DNA of 64,000 bases, from the NCBI RefSeq assembly GCF_004353505.1, contig NZ_SMNQ01000008.1:186001-250000 (forward strand), written 5' to 3'. The stretch comes from Streptomyces sp. WAC05374 (lineage in GTDB: Bacteria > Actinomycetota > Actinomycetes > Streptomycetales > Streptomycetaceae). Positions 16,414 to 25,949 of the stretch are shown here, in pieces. The notes under the pieces are model-generated. The model was not told the DNA's origin, ran no database searches, and saw only the letters and a list, made by a program, of their open reading frames with translations. Made by a program: the position numbers and the translations under genes. The stretch's first letter is position 1. Each line of letters opens with the position of its first letter.

Positions 16414-19400
16414 ATGGGAGCCGGAGGCCGTCGGTCGTCGTCGGAGCGCGTGCATTCGCGCAGGCGGGCTGCAGTGCGTAAGCGCGTCCGTGATCAGGCG
16501 CTCGTTGAGGTTCGGGGCTGTCTGCGGGACTGGGACGATGGCCGAGAAGCGGCTCGCGAGGCCAAGGCCGTGGCCGAGACGATCATCTCGCCCGAGTACG
16601 ACGGCCGGGTGCTTGTCGAGCTGCTGCAGAACGCGCACGACGCTCACCCGGCGCGCAGCGCTGACGGGCGCATCGAGATCCTTTTCGACGAGGACGAGGG
16701 AGAGCACGGCACTCTCTATGTGGCCAACGGCGGCAAACCGTTCGGCGGCAGGGACTTCAAGGCGCTCTGCAGCATCGCCCTGTCCAGCAAGCGTGCCGAT
16801 TCCGGGATCGGTCACAAAGGCGTCGGCTTCAAGAGCGTGTTGCACCTGTCTGACGCCCCCGAGGTCTACAGCGTGGCACGGGAGGGGTCCCGGATCCTCG
16901 ACGGCTTCACCTTCCGTTTCGCCCGGCTCGACGACTTTGACGCGCTCGCTCGGGAGGTGGCGCCCGAACGCACCGATTTTGCGGCCCACTTGAGGGAGAA
17001 CCTGCTCACGCTGAAGGTGCCGGTCTTCCTGGAGGACGCACCGCCAGCCGCCCAGCGCCTCGCGCGCCGGGGCTTCGTCACCGTCGTACGCCTGCCGCTG
17101 AAGTCGGCTGACGCGTGCTCGGCCGCCAGGGGCCAACTGCGGGAACTCATGGATGACACGGCCCCGTTCGAACTGTTCCTTGACCGCCTAGAACGCGTGC
17201 GGCTGGAGTGGCGGGCGGCGGGGGAGACCCGGCGCAGGACGTACGACCGTCAGGTGGAGGTGCTGTACCACTCCCGCGGCCTGAAGGTGCAGCAGGTCAC
17301 GCTGCGCCGGCGGATTCGACTGATCGTCGTGTGCGGGAAGGCAGACGCGGACCTTGCCCGGGACGCGATCGCCGCGTCGATGGAGAAGAGCGGGATGCGG
17401 CGCGACTGGGCGGCCTGGGAGAAGAAGGCCGAGGTACGCGTGGCCGTCCCGGCCGGCGATCCCCTGGGGGCCGGGCGGCTCTACACCTTCCTGCCGATGG
17501 GCGAGCAGATGCTCGCGCCCGTCCGGGGGTACATCCATGCACCGTTCTTCGCGGAGATGAACCGCCGTTCGTTCAACGAGGCAGTGCCGTGGAACGACCT
17601 GCTGCTCGACACCGTGGCCGAGTTGTGCGCCCGCGCGGTGCTCGCTGCGGCGGACGGGCGGGCACCGATTCCGCCCGGCGCGCTCGTCGACCTGATGTGC
17701 TGGGAGCCCGAGAAGTTGGGGCGGCTGACCTCTGCCTTCCAGCGACTGGACCACGGCATCGCCCAGGTGCCGTTCGTACCGGTGATCGGGACGTCACCCG
17801 GGGCGCTGACCTCCCTGCACCGTGCTTTCCTGTGGGAAGGGAAGCACGGATCCACGGTCTTCACTCCGCAGGAGGTCGCCGCTGTCGGGGTCACGCATCT
17901 CGTCGACCCGAAGCTGCACCCCACCCGGCTGCGACGGCTTGCGCCCCTCGCCAGGGCCGTGGGCCGGGGCCTCGCTCCACCCATCGAGCGGCTCGCGTCC
18001 TGGGCGGAACGGCTCGCCAAGGCCGCCGTACGCGATCCGTTCGATCCTGACTGGTGGGCGGACTTCTATTACGACCTCTCCCAGGCATTCCCCGACGGGT
18101 CGGCCCTGGTCGGCAAGCGGATCGTCATCAGTTCCCGGTCGACGACGGAACCGGCCGGCGGGGAAGGCGTCTTCTTCGATCGCGATGCCCCGCAGGGCGG
18201 CTCCCTGCCACCCCTGCCCGACGGGGTGTCTGACCGCCTTCACTTCGTGCACGAGGGCATCGCCTGGTCCGGCAAGGGCCGCAAGCGCAGAGTCCAGGGT
18301 CGCAAGTGGCTCAGGACCACGAATCTCGTCCACGACTATGGGGCCGACCGGGTGCTCGAGGTCGTCGCCGCCGCATTGAGCGCCAACGGTGTGGATGACG
18401 GCGTACGCCTCGCATGTCTGCGCTATGCCTGCGCGGTCTCCCACGCACTGGAGAGCGGCGGCCGCAGGGCACTTCGTCTGAAGAATCTCCGCGTGCCGAC
18501 CCGGGCGGGCTGGTTCGACGCGGGACGGGCCATGTTCGGGCCGGGCTGGTCCGGAGAGCACTCCTCCGTCGACAACACACTGACTCGGTTCCTGGAAAGC
18601 GTCCGGGGACTGTCGTCCGTGCTCACCGAGACGGAAGGTCGGCTCCTCCTCCGCCCCGAGGAGCTGTGCGGTGACACGGTCCCTGTGGCGGCGATGATGC
18701 GCTTCCTCGAAAGGCACCAGGTCGCGCATGGACTCCGTACCCGCTACGAGACCTTCAGTACCAAGATCGGGGGAGACGACCTCAATCGGCCCGCCCGGTT
18801 CTGGGCCCCGGGTCTGCGGAGCCGGCTGCCGCAGTGGAGGACTACCGCTGAGCGCTGGCCGAGCCGCCGTCAGGTCGGCTACACCAGCGTCGATTACCAC
18901 GAACGCAACCTGTCCGCAGCCGTGCTGCCCGGTCAGGACGACTACGCGGCCTTCTCCGAGGAGGACCGCAGACTTTACGCGGAGCTGATCGTGCACGGCC
19001 TCGCCGTCGCCTGGCCCGACGCCGCACTGGAGATGCAGTTCGTGCGCCACAGCGACCCCGCCGGAACGCCCTGGCCCACTCCGCTAGCCGCCTTCCTCGC
19101 CCACGTGCCGTGGATCCCGCAGACGGTCGCCCTGGGTGCCATCTCCGAGGGGGCCACGTTCGCCACAGCCGACACGGCCTGGTGGTGGCATGGTGTTCAG
19201 CCCCCGCCCCAGTTCCTCAGGGTGGTGCCGGCGACCTTGCGCAGCAGGCGGTCCGCCAAGCTCTCGGCACGGCTCGGCCTGCTCCGCGTCCGCTCTTGGG
19301 ACCATTCCGAAACCGCGCTCGACCGGCTCTGTTACCTCCCCGACCTCGTGCAGGCCGACGCCCACCTCCGGGATGGCAGACTTGCCCACGAGATCGGGCA

Positions 19401-21744
19401 GGAGTACGAGAAGGCGTGGGCGCAGCTGCTTCCGGCGGGGGCAGGGACGCGCACCGCTGACGGCGGGCCCCTAAGGGCACCGCGCCGACTGCTGATCACC
19501 CGGGCTGGCGTCCTCGGACCGCTGAACCCGGCGGAGGCGGACGAGACGGTTTTCGTTCCGGATCCGGACGGGGTCCAGAACCGGGCCCTCCTGGACCGTG
19601 TCCCCGTGCCCGTGATCCCGATCCGGGACAAGGAACTGGGCGGCCGGGTCCACACCTTCCTCGACCGGAGGACGACGTTCGACGTCCAGCGGTGCAGCGA
19701 CGCCGAGCACGACATCCAGGCCGACCGGCTGCCCGTCAGTGACGCACCGCGCCTCCCGTTGGCGGAGTACGCGGGACCCTGGCTGCGTACCCTGGTCGCG
19801 GCCCTGGTGGAGTTCGACGAAGAACGCGCCTCCCGTCCGGCGCCCGTGGCCGTGGTTGACGTGGACAGCCTGCTGAGCCGCTGCGACGTGACTGTGGCCG
19901 ACGAGGCGGCCGTCTGGATCGCCGGCCATCGCCTCACCGAGAACGGAGCGGAACGTGCCCTGCTGCACCCGCACCCCGACCGGCCCTGCGTCGTCGTGGT
20001 GCACAGTGGGCCGCGCTCCGGGTGGCGGGTGCTCCGCACCGCCGCCCCCGCCGTGGCCGCCCTCATTAGCGCGCCCTATCTCGCGGGCAGCCTGTGGACC
20101 GCGCTGACGAAACTCGAGGAGCGCGGCCTGAAGACCGACCGCGTCCCCGACGAGGACCTCTCGGCAGTCCTGGACCTGCGGCCGAACCAGCTGCGGGCCG
20201 TCCTCGCCGAGCGTGCCTCGCAGCGCTCCGGCAGCGTGCGGCTCGTCCCCCTCCTCGCCTGCCTCGATCTCGACCTTGCGGAGGAACTCCGGCAACGCGC
20301 CGAGGACTTCTCCCACCGCGCCGCCCTCTTAGTCTGGCTCACCGGCCGGATCGGCGCACCGGACGCGGAACTGCTCATGCGGCTGCTGGAGGACGACGAC
20401 CGGGAACGGCAACTGAGTTCCCTCTCCATGCCCCTTGCCGACGCCAACCGAGCATGGCGCGAGCTGGGCCTCCCGGAGATCGACAACAGGGACCGCCACG
20501 AACGGCAGTTCGCAACCTGGCTCCAGCGGAACCGTCCCGCGCTCGCCGCACGGATACGGGACGCCTACGCGGACGTTCACCGGTCCGGACGCTCCCTGTC
20601 CGGGTACGTGAAGCTGCGCGACCTCTCCCCACTCGTGCCGGACCCGGCGTGGCACACGACACTGTGGAACCTCGCCGATGAACTCCTCCAGGCTCACGCG
20701 GACGCATGGTTGGCGAGACGGCTCCCCGCCGCTTCGTCGACGTCCCGCCCGCTGCGGCCGCTCGCTGAGGTGCGCGAGGCATCCAATATGGCGGTCCACA
20801 AGCAGGTGCCACGACTGCGGCAACTGATCGAGGAGTGGCAGCGGCTCCACTCCGCAAGTCACCCCGCAGTACTGCCGCCCGCCCAGGACGTCCTGCGGGA
20901 ACTGGACGACGACGGACTGCTGGACTTCGAGGTCCTGTCTGTGAAGGCGTTGATCGCCTGGCTAAGGACCCGCGGTTACTGGCCCGAGGACATGCCGCTG
21001 TCGGACCGGCGCGCGGATCTCGGGCTGACCACGACTCGTTCGTCGGAGCCCACCGGGGACGGCAAGGTCACGGGCGGAGGTCGGCCCGGAGGGTCTGCAC
21101 CCGGCCCCCATGTGATGCTGAACGGCAAGCCCGTGTCGGCGCGGCTCGACGATCTGGCGGCTCTTGCCCGCGATGTGGCCGCCGACCTCACGCCGGAGCA
21201 GCGGGCCACCTCGGCCACGTCTGCTACGGCGCTCGCGCCCCGGATTCCGCAGCCACGTAGCGCGTCCTCGTCCGGTGCGAGGTCGCACGGCGGTTCGTAC
21301 CAGGCCCCCGTGACTGACCAGGACCGGGCCTTGGCGGTGGGCCTCGCGGGCGAGGCGGCGGTGGCGGCTTGGCTGCACGAGCAGTTCGGGGTCGAACCAC
21401 AGGACTCGTGGAAGTCCGGCCTGCGGGTCCATGGGCTCGCAGGCGGGCAGCCGGGGGACGACCGGCTTGGTTACGACTTCCTCATCCACGACGGCGACGC
21501 GACCTACCTCTACGAGGTCAAGGCATCCACCGGCAACAGCGGCGAAATCGTCCTCGGCGAGTCCGAGGTGCGACGCGCTTCCCGTCTGAAGCCGGATGAG
21601 ACGTATTTCATCGTGTACGTCTCCCATGTCCTCGATCGCGACCTCCGCGCGATCGCTGTCCTGCCCAACCCATTCGGCGCCCCCGACCTCGCCGGCTACG
21701 AACTGGTCAGCACCCAGCTGAGGCTCCGGTTCAACCGTGGTTGA
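16414..21744 (+). CDS. Sacsin-type GHKL ATPase with C-terminal DUF3883 nuclease-like domain
   Basis: This very large protein (1776 residues) opens with an HSP90/sacsin-like ATPase domain: LVELLQNAHDAH (N-box, about 68-79), a GGKPF turn and GIGHKGVGFKS (about 131-141). A long middle part has no motif I recognise. The C terminus (from about residue 1640) is a DUF3883/NERD-like domain with GYDFLI (D1688) and YLYEVKAST (E1701, K1703), the D...ExK pattern of PD-(D/E)XK nucleases. The ATG at 16414 follows a GGGGGAG ribosome site. An in-frame TTA codon at 20329 makes translation depend on the bldA tRNA. Proteins of this layout occur in defence islands; anti-phage function here is inferred from context. 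Confidence 0.85.
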   Translation: MGAGGRRSSSERVHSRRRAAVRKRVRDQALVEVRGCLRDWDDGREAAREAKAVAETIISPEYDGRVLVELLQNAHDAHPARSADGRIEILFDEDEGEHGTLYVANGGKPFGGRDFKALCSIALSSKRADSGIGHKGVGFKSVLHLSDAPEVYSVAREGSRILDGFTFRFARLDDFDALAREVAPERTDFAAHLRENLLTLKVPVFLEDAPPAAQRLARRGFVTVVRLPLKSADACSAARGQLRELMDDTAPFELFLDRLERVRLEWRAAGETRRRTYDRQVEVLYHSRGLKVQQVTLRRRIRLIVVCGKADADLARDAIAASMEKSGMRRDWAAWEKKAEVRVAVPAGDPLGAGRLYTFLPMGEQMLAPVRGYIHAPFFAEMNRRSFNEAVPWNDLLLDTVAELCARAVLAAADGRAPIPPGALVDLMCWEPEKLGRLTSAFQRLDHGIAQVPFVPVIGTSPGALTSLHRAFLWEGKHGSTVFTPQEVAAVGVTHLVDPKLHPTRLRRLAPLARAVGRGLAPPIERLASWAERLAKAAVRDPFDPDWWADFYYDLSQAFPDGSALVGKRIVISSRSTTEPAGGEGVFFDRDAPQGGSLPPLPDGVSDRLHFVHEGIAWSGKGRKRRVQGRKWLRTTNLVHDYGADRVLEVVAAALSANGVDDGVRLACLRYACAVSHALESGGRRALRLKNLRVPTRAGWFDAGRAMFGPGWSGEHSSVDNTLTRFLESVRGLSSVLTETEGRLLLRPEELCGDTVPVAAMMRFLERHQVAHGLRTRYETFSTKIGGDDLNRPARFWAPGLRSRLPQWRTTAERWPSRRQVGYTSVDYHERNLSAAVLPGQDDYAAFSEEDRRLYAELIVHGLAVAWPDAALEMQFVRHSDPAGTPWPTPLAAFLAHVPWIPQTVALGAISEGATFATADTAWWWHGVQPPPQFLRVVPATLRSRRSAKLSARLGLLRVRSWDHSETALDRLCYLPDLVQADAHLRDGRLAHEIGQEYEKAWAQLLPAGAGTRTADGGPLRAPRRLLITRAGVLGPLNPAEADETVFVPDPDGVQNRALLDRVPVPVIPIRDKELGGRVHTFLDRRTTFDVQRCSDAEHDIQADRLPVSDAPRLPLAEYAGPWLRTLVAALVEFDEERASRPAPVAVVDVDSLLSRCDVTVADEAAVWIAGHRLTENGAERALLHPHPDRPCVVVVHSGPRSGWRVLRTAAPAVAALISAPYLAGSLWTALTKLEERGLKTDRVPDEDLSAVLDLRPNQLRAVLAERASQRSGSVRLVPLLACLDLDLAEELRQRAEDFSHRAALLVWLTGRIGAPDAELLMRLLEDDDRERQLSSLSMPLADANRAWRELGLPEIDNRDRHERQFATWLQRNRPALAARIRDAYADVHRSGRSLSGYVKLRDLSPLVPDPAWHTTLWNLADELLQAHADAWLARRLPAASSTSRPLRPLAEVREASNMAVHKQVPRLRQLIEEWQRLHSASHPAVLPPAQDVLRELDDDGLLDFEVLSVKALIAWLRTRGYWPEDMPLSDRRADLGLTTTRSSEPTGDGKVTGGGRPGGSAPGPHVMLNGKPVSARLDDLAALARDVAADLTPEQRATSATSATALAPRIPQPRSASSSGARSHGGSYQAPVTDQDRALAVGLAGEAAVAAWLHEQFGVEPQDSWKSGLRVHGLAGGQPGDDRLGYDFLIHDGDATYLYEVKASTGNSGEIVLGESEVRRASRLKPDETYFIVYVSHVLDRDLRAIAVLPNPFGAPDLAGYELVSTQLRLRFNRG

Positions 21745-21864
21745 ACCACCTGTTCGTGCACGGTTGGCCGTGGGACGACGGAGGCGACTCGCCCTACCCG
21801 GCTTCCCACGCCCTCGCCATCCGTCATGACGAGTCGTTGGCTGGCCAGCGTTGGGATCGGCGGA

Positions 21865-22182
21865 TCAGTGGTTGCCGGACCAGACGACCCGATTGGTGAA
21901 ACTGCCCCGCTCCCGCGCTTTCGCCAGGCGGATTCCTTCCAGTCCTGCCGAGTCCACGCCTAGGTCCTCGGCAAGCGCGTACACAACCTCTAGCACGTCA
22001 GCGAGCTCATCCACTGCCGTCGCCTCATCCGCCGCAAGGAACTCAGCGACTTCCTCGCCCAGCTTGTCTCGCAGCCTGCTGCGGTATTCCTCAGGCCCGG
22101 CGATGTAAGTGATCGGCTTGGCTCCGGCAGCCCGAATAATCTCAGGGACCCGGTCCCTGACCAACTTGCTGTAACTGTCCAA
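21865..22182 (-). CDS. MazG-like nucleotide pyrophosphohydrolase
   Basis: This 105-residue all-alpha protein resembles MazG/phosphoribosyl-ATP pyrophosphohydrolases. It has the KLVRDRVPEII opening typical of this subgroup, EEVAEFL and DELADVLEVVYAL carrying the acidic Mg-binding residues (EExxE...ExxD style), and a short basic tail. These enzymes split NTPs or modified nucleotides into NMP and pyrophosphate. The TTG start at 22182 is preferred because a GAGGAG site lies 9 nt upstream and it matches the family start; an ATG at 22254 would add 24 residues. It converges on the giant ATPase gene. Confidence 0.8.
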   Translation of the reverse strand: MDSYSKLVRDRVPEIIRAAGAKPITYIAGPEEYRSRLRDKLGEEVAEFLAADEATAVDELADVLEVVYALAEDLGVDSAGLEGIRLAKARERGSFTNRVVWSGNH

Positions 22183-22431
22183 TTGCTCCCGCTCCTCGCC
22201 TCGCCCGACGGGTGCACCAGCGCTGCCCGCATGCTGCCGCAGCGTACGTTTCATCGAGAGGTTAAGACGTGCGGACTCGCAATCAGTTGGCGGATTCGGA
22301 CACAAGCGGGGTACCTGCAGCGGCCGTGAGCTGTCGGAAGGCGCAGCGTCGATAAACGGATCTCGGAGTCGTCCCAGCGTAAGGTGCGGTGATGTCGCGT
22401 GCTGGCCGGTCCGTTGTATAAGGGGACACCG

Positions 22432-23874
22432 ATGACACAGCAGCTCTGGAGCAGCCAGAGGCATCAGACCGCAATCGGCCGTGTCGGACTCTCACTCCCG
22501 GCTCGTCGTGCACTTGGCGACCTCCGGCTGGAGCCTGGGAGGAAAGTCCTTGACTACGGGTGTGGGCGCGGTGGCGATGTGCGTGTACTTCAGCAACTCG
22601 GTCTCGACGTCATGGGTTGGGACCCAGTGCACTTCCCCGAGGGACTGCTCAGGCCGGCCGACGTTGTCCTCCTCACCTATGTCCTGAACGTCATTGAAGA
22701 CCCCGCCGAACGGCGTCAGACACTCCTGCGAGCGTGGGAACTCACCAGCTCCGTGCTCGTGGTGTCTGCACGGCTGCGGTGGGAGCGCAACCAGATCAAA
22801 GGGACAGAGCACAGTGACGGCATCCTGACTCAGCGCCGCACCTTCCAGCATCTCTACGCTGCCGGAGAACTGCGCGACTACGTCGAGGAAGCAACTGGCG
22901 TCCGCTGCGTGTCGGCGGCTCCGGGCATCGTCTACGCCTTCAAAGACGACGAGGCCCGCCTCAGCTACATCGCCCGCCAGATCGCGCCCGATGGCGAATG
23001 GCTGGCGTCCGAGGACACCGCCTCGGCGATCGCTTCCGTCGTCGATCACCTCGAACAGCGCGGCCGGATGCCTCAGCTGGAGGAAATGCCGCAGCCGATC
23101 ATCGGCCTCCTAGGTCACCTGCGCCCTGTCGAACTGAAGCGCCTGGCCGAGCAGGCGGCAGACCCCGTGAAGGTGGAACGCAGCGCGGAGCGCGGCGCCC
23201 TCGACACGCTGCAGTTCCTCGCCCTAGAGCTGTTTCATGGCCGAGGTCCTGTAACCAGTCTGCCGCTGCCCATTCAGCTGGACATTCGCGCCTTCTTCCC
23301 CTCGTACACCGAGGCGTGTCAGCGAGCGGATCGGCTGTTGTTCAAGCTGCGCGACGACGCATACATCCGCCGGGCGATGAACGGATCGATCGCTGGCAAG
23401 TTCACCGCGACCGCCCTGTACGTTCACCGTCGGGCGCTTCACCGGGTGCCGACTGTGCTGCGACTGTATGAGCAGTGCGCGAGTATCGCTGCCGGCCGAC
23501 CCGGCGAGTGGTCCGTCGTCAAGCTCCGGCACCAGGGGCGTGGCGTCAGCTGGCTCGACTACCCGGAGTTCGATACAGACCCCCACCCACGTCTCGCCGC
23601 GTCGTACGCTGTCGACCTGAAGAGCCTCAAGTCCTCCTTCACCTCGTACGCAGACTCGACCAACCGCCCCCTACTGCACCGCAAACACGAATTCCTCGCG
23701 GAGGACGATCCCGATGCGTCCAAGTACCGGCGGCTCACCGACGCCGAAGTACGCGCCGGCCTCTACGAGAGCCCACACCTGATCGGTACGGAAGACGGCT
23801 GGGAACGTGAACTCGTTCGCTGCGAAAGAGAATTGCGAGGCCACCGGCTCGTGCGGCGAACCACCAGCACATGA
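22432..23874 (+). CDS. DNA phosphorothioation-associated putative methyltransferase
   Basis: This 480-residue protein matches the family annotated as DNA phosphorothioation-associated putative methyltransferase. It opens with RHQTAIGRVGLSLPAR, followed by SAM motif I VLDYGCGRGGDV (39-50) and a Rossmann methylase core with DVVLLTYVLNVIEDPAER. A long C-terminal half includes LDIRAFFPSYTEACQRADRLLF. The family co-occurs with dnd-type sulfur-modification loci. Here it is about 7.7 kb from sspA and separated from it by seven minus-strand or unrelated genes. ATG 22432 follows AGGGG. The methylated substrate is unknown. Confidence 0.85.
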   Translation: MTQQLWSSQRHQTAIGRVGLSLPARRALGDLRLEPGRKVLDYGCGRGGDVRVLQQLGLDVMGWDPVHFPEGLLRPADVVLLTYVLNVIEDPAERRQTLLRAWELTSSVLVVSARLRWERNQIKGTEHSDGILTQRRTFQHLYAAGELRDYVEEATGVRCVSAAPGIVYAFKDDEARLSYIARQIAPDGEWLASEDTASAIASVVDHLEQRGRMPQLEEMPQPIIGLLGHLRPVELKRLAEQAADPVKVERSAERGALDTLQFLALELFHGRGPVTSLPLPIQLDIRAFFPSYTEACQRADRLLFKLRDDAYIRRAMNGSIAGKFTATALYVHRRALHRVPTVLRLYEQCASIAAGRPGEWSVVKLRHQGRGVSWLDYPEFDTDPHPRLAASYAVDLKSLKSSFTSYADSTNRPLLHRKHEFLAEDDPDASKYRRLTDAEVRAGLYESPHLIGTEDGWERELVRCERELRGHRLVRRTTST

Positions 23875-23933
23875 GCCTTCGACCAGCCTTCGATCCCGGT
23901 GTGATTGTCAGTGGTCCGTGAGACGCTCCCTCC

Positions 23934-24785
23934 ATGACCACCACCCGAACTGGCGGCTCCTGCCCGCCCTCCTACCGAGCGCAGTCAACCCTCGCGTTGT
24001 CCGACCCCGAGGACCACGTCCGCGAACTCACCGACTGGGTTGAGCACGCCTCCGCGGTCACCGGCGTGCCGGGGGCGCAGGAGGTCTGGGACAACGCCTA
24101 CAAGTGGCTGCGCCTCGCCCAGGGGCTGCGCACGATGACCTTCGACATGTCCTACGACGACGGCGGCATGTGCTCGGTAGGCGGCGACTTCGACGCCGTC
24201 TGGACAGAGATGATGGAGGAATGGCAGCTGCACCAGGTCCGGCTCGGCTACCTGCGCGCAGCACTCGAAGGGTTCGTCCGGCTGCTGCACCCCGACGCTG
24301 CACAGCCCTGGCTCGCCATCGAGGCGGCTGAGCAGCAGCTGCAGCACCACGCCGAAGCACTACCCGTGCACGCACGAGCGGTCGCCGAACATCTGGGGAC
24401 ACACTGCCCGGACCATGCGGGTAGCAGCGATGCACCGGTCGCGACAGGAGTGGCGCAGGCGGTTGCCCTGCACGAGAAGGCGGTACACGGCCGTGCGGGC
24501 ATTCCCGAGCCGACCAACGACGCGGATATGAAGATCTTCGCCGCTGGGCACGCTGAGGTCTGCACCGTCAGGGAAGCCTCCACGGTGCTTTTGCTGGGGC
24601 TCCAGGTGCTGATGGCGGCAGCGGTGAAGGAGGATCGCGTCGCGGCCTTCGACGACAAGTACCTCCTCGACGGAATGTGGATTCCCGACGCCTCCGGTGA
24701 CAGTCGGTGGGTGGACGAAGAGATGCCCTACGGCGAGTATCTGGCCGTTCTCCACCTTGCCCCCGGCGAGCCGCCCGAGCTCTGA
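23934..24785 (+). CDS. Unknown protein in the defence island
   Basis: I do not recognise this 283-residue protein. It is acidic and mostly alpha-helical by composition. The first half has several Trp residues (WVEHASAV, AYKWLRLAQGL, MMEEWQLHQVRLGYLRAALEGF) and a short Gly-rich stretch SYDDGGMCSVGGDF. The C-terminal half includes LLLGLQVLMAAAVKEDRVAAFDDKYLLDGMWIPD. It has no signal peptide or membrane helix. It starts 59 bp after the phosphorothioation-associated methyltransferase, on the same strand, and may be cotranscribed with it. It converges on an ATP pyrophosphatase gene, with a hairpin between the two. Confidence 0.75.
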   Translation: MTTTRTGGSCPPSYRAQSTLALSDPEDHVRELTDWVEHASAVTGVPGAQEVWDNAYKWLRLAQGLRTMTFDMSYDDGGMCSVGGDFDAVWTEMMEEWQLHQVRLGYLRAALEGFVRLLHPDAAQPWLAIEAAEQQLQHHAEALPVHARAVAEHLGTHCPDHAGSSDAPVATGVAQAVALHEKAVHGRAGIPEPTNDADMKIFAAGHAEVCTVREASTVLLLGLQVLMAAAVKEDRVAAFDDKYLLDGMWIPDASGDSRWVDEEMPYGEYLAVLHLAPGEPPEL

Positions 24786-24914
24786 TCCCACCACGCCGTC
24801 TGCATTCCGGCGGCGGGCTGCGGACCGGATCGCCGACGAACATCGCTAGGTCCGCTGGGACTTCGGTCCAGTGGGTGGCTACTCTTCTGCATCCTGCGTG
24901 GTAACGCGAGGGAG

Positions 24915-24938
24915 GGCCGGAAGCGATGGCTTCCGGCC
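24915..24938. terminator. Hairpin between convergent genes
   Basis: GGCCGGAAGC and GCTTCCGGCC form a perfect 10-bp stem around GATG, between the stop of the unknown gene (24785) and the stop of the convergent ATP pyrophosphatase gene (24954). Confidence 0.75.
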
Positions 24939-24953
24939 TCCGCTCGGGGCATT

Positions 24954-25754
24954 TCAGGTCATGCACCAACCCGAGTCGCAAGCACCCTCGTCCTCGTCGA
25001 CGCTGCCATCACTCGGGGACGCATCAGGGATGGCCTGGGTGAGCGGGATGCCGTACCTCGTGAGATACACGGCATCCCTCCCGAGCGCGGCCCGGCGCCG
25101 ATTGATCGTCTCCTCCAGCCGGACCGACAAGGCGAACAGCTCCGGTTCGTGCCTACGCTGGTGGCGCCATGCGCCGACGGTACGGAAGGGGCAGAAGAAG
25201 CACGAGCTCTTGGGTGGCACCGGCAGACCGGCTTCGGCGATGATGCGCTCGCAGTCGTCCCTGCGGAGCCCGAGGTCGAGCAGCGGGTATTCGATGACCT
25301 CGTGGGACTCGCTCCGTCGGCGGTTAGCTCGGTGGATTTCGTCGAGCGATATGCCGATGCCAACCGCCGCTGGATGCCCCGCGGTGGCGCCGTGCTCCCG
25401 GAGCCACCGCCCGACCACCTTGATCTTGAAGTCCGCCGTGCAGTTGCGTCGGCCCGGAGCGCCGTTGGCCATGCGCACCGGGATGGGGATCGACCGCGTG
25501 TCTGGCCGGTTCAGCCGCTGCATCAGCGTTTCGGTGGCCCCGCTGCGACGCCGGCGCTCGAGCTCGTGGATCTCCAGTCCGGCACCCGCGGCGTATGGGA
25601 TGGCGATCTCGCGAACGTAGGCGAGGGTCGCCGGGTGCTCGCTGTCGTCGCCGACGTTGGCGAAGAGGAAGGTGCTGAAGTCGATCTCTCGGCGAGCGGC
25701 CAGTACGAGCAGGGCCGTGCTCTGGACGCCGCCGCCGTAGGAAATGACCTTCAT
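24954..25754 (-). CDS. PAPS-reductase-like N-type ATP pyrophosphatase
   Basis: This 266-residue protein belongs to the PP-loop ATP pyrophosphatases related to PAPS reductase and to DndC/SspD. It has PP-loop YGGGVQSTA (6-14), a GIGISLDEIHR motif, Cys105 in RRNCTADFK, a CFFCPF pair (C185, C188) and a C-terminal CDSGWC pair (C259, C264). Such cysteines can hold an Fe-S cluster or a persulfide. MKV at 25754 is the family-like start. An upstream in-frame ATG at 25847 lies 8 nt after a TACTGT box and could start a leaderless message, giving 297 residues. Proximity to SspABCD suggests sulfur or nucleotide chemistry, but similar proteins are common on actinobacterial plasmids. Confidence 0.82.
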   Translation of the reverse strand: MKVISYGGGVQSTALLVLAARREIDFSTFLFANVGDDSEHPATLAYVREIAIPYAAGAGLEIHELERRRRSGATETLMQRLNRPDTRSIPIPVRMANGAPGRRNCTADFKIKVVGRWLREHGATAGHPAAVGIGISLDEIHRANRRRSESHEVIEYPLLDLGLRRDDCERIIAEAGLPVPPKSSCFFCPFRTVGAWRHQRRHEPELFALSVRLEETINRRRAALGRDAVYLTRYGIPLTQAIPDASPSDGSVDEDEGACDSGWCMT

Positions 25755-25847
25755 GGGGTGTCGGTTGGGCTCGCTGGAGGCGGCTCGAGGAGTGGGGTCG
25801 GTTGGATCGGCTTGATGGGCTCCTGGGGTCTTCTGCAAGATCGACAT

Positions 25848-25896
25848 GTGAGAGACAGTATGGACGCGTGAGATAAGAAGCAAGTGTTTCTCTCAC
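25848..25896. promoter_or_regulatory. GTGAGA repeat array upstream of the ATP pyrophosphatase
   Basis: GTGAGA occurs at 25848 and 25868, exactly 20 bp apart, and in inverted form (TCTCAC) at 25891-25896. On the minus strand a promoter-like pair TTGCTT-N17-TACTGT overlaps the array and ends 8 nt before ATG 25847. This fits an operator-controlled, possibly leaderless promoter. Confidence 0.4.
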
Positions 25897-25949
25897 CGCT
25901 CTCGGCGAACAGCGGAGGTTAGCGGCGGGCGCTGGCGGTCAAGGCTGAG

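Noticed and set aside
24954..25754. True assimilatory PAPS reductase
   Set aside because: The family PP-loop is present, but the ECGLH-type C-terminal active-site motif of assimilatory reductases is absent and there are no sulfate-assimilation neighbours.
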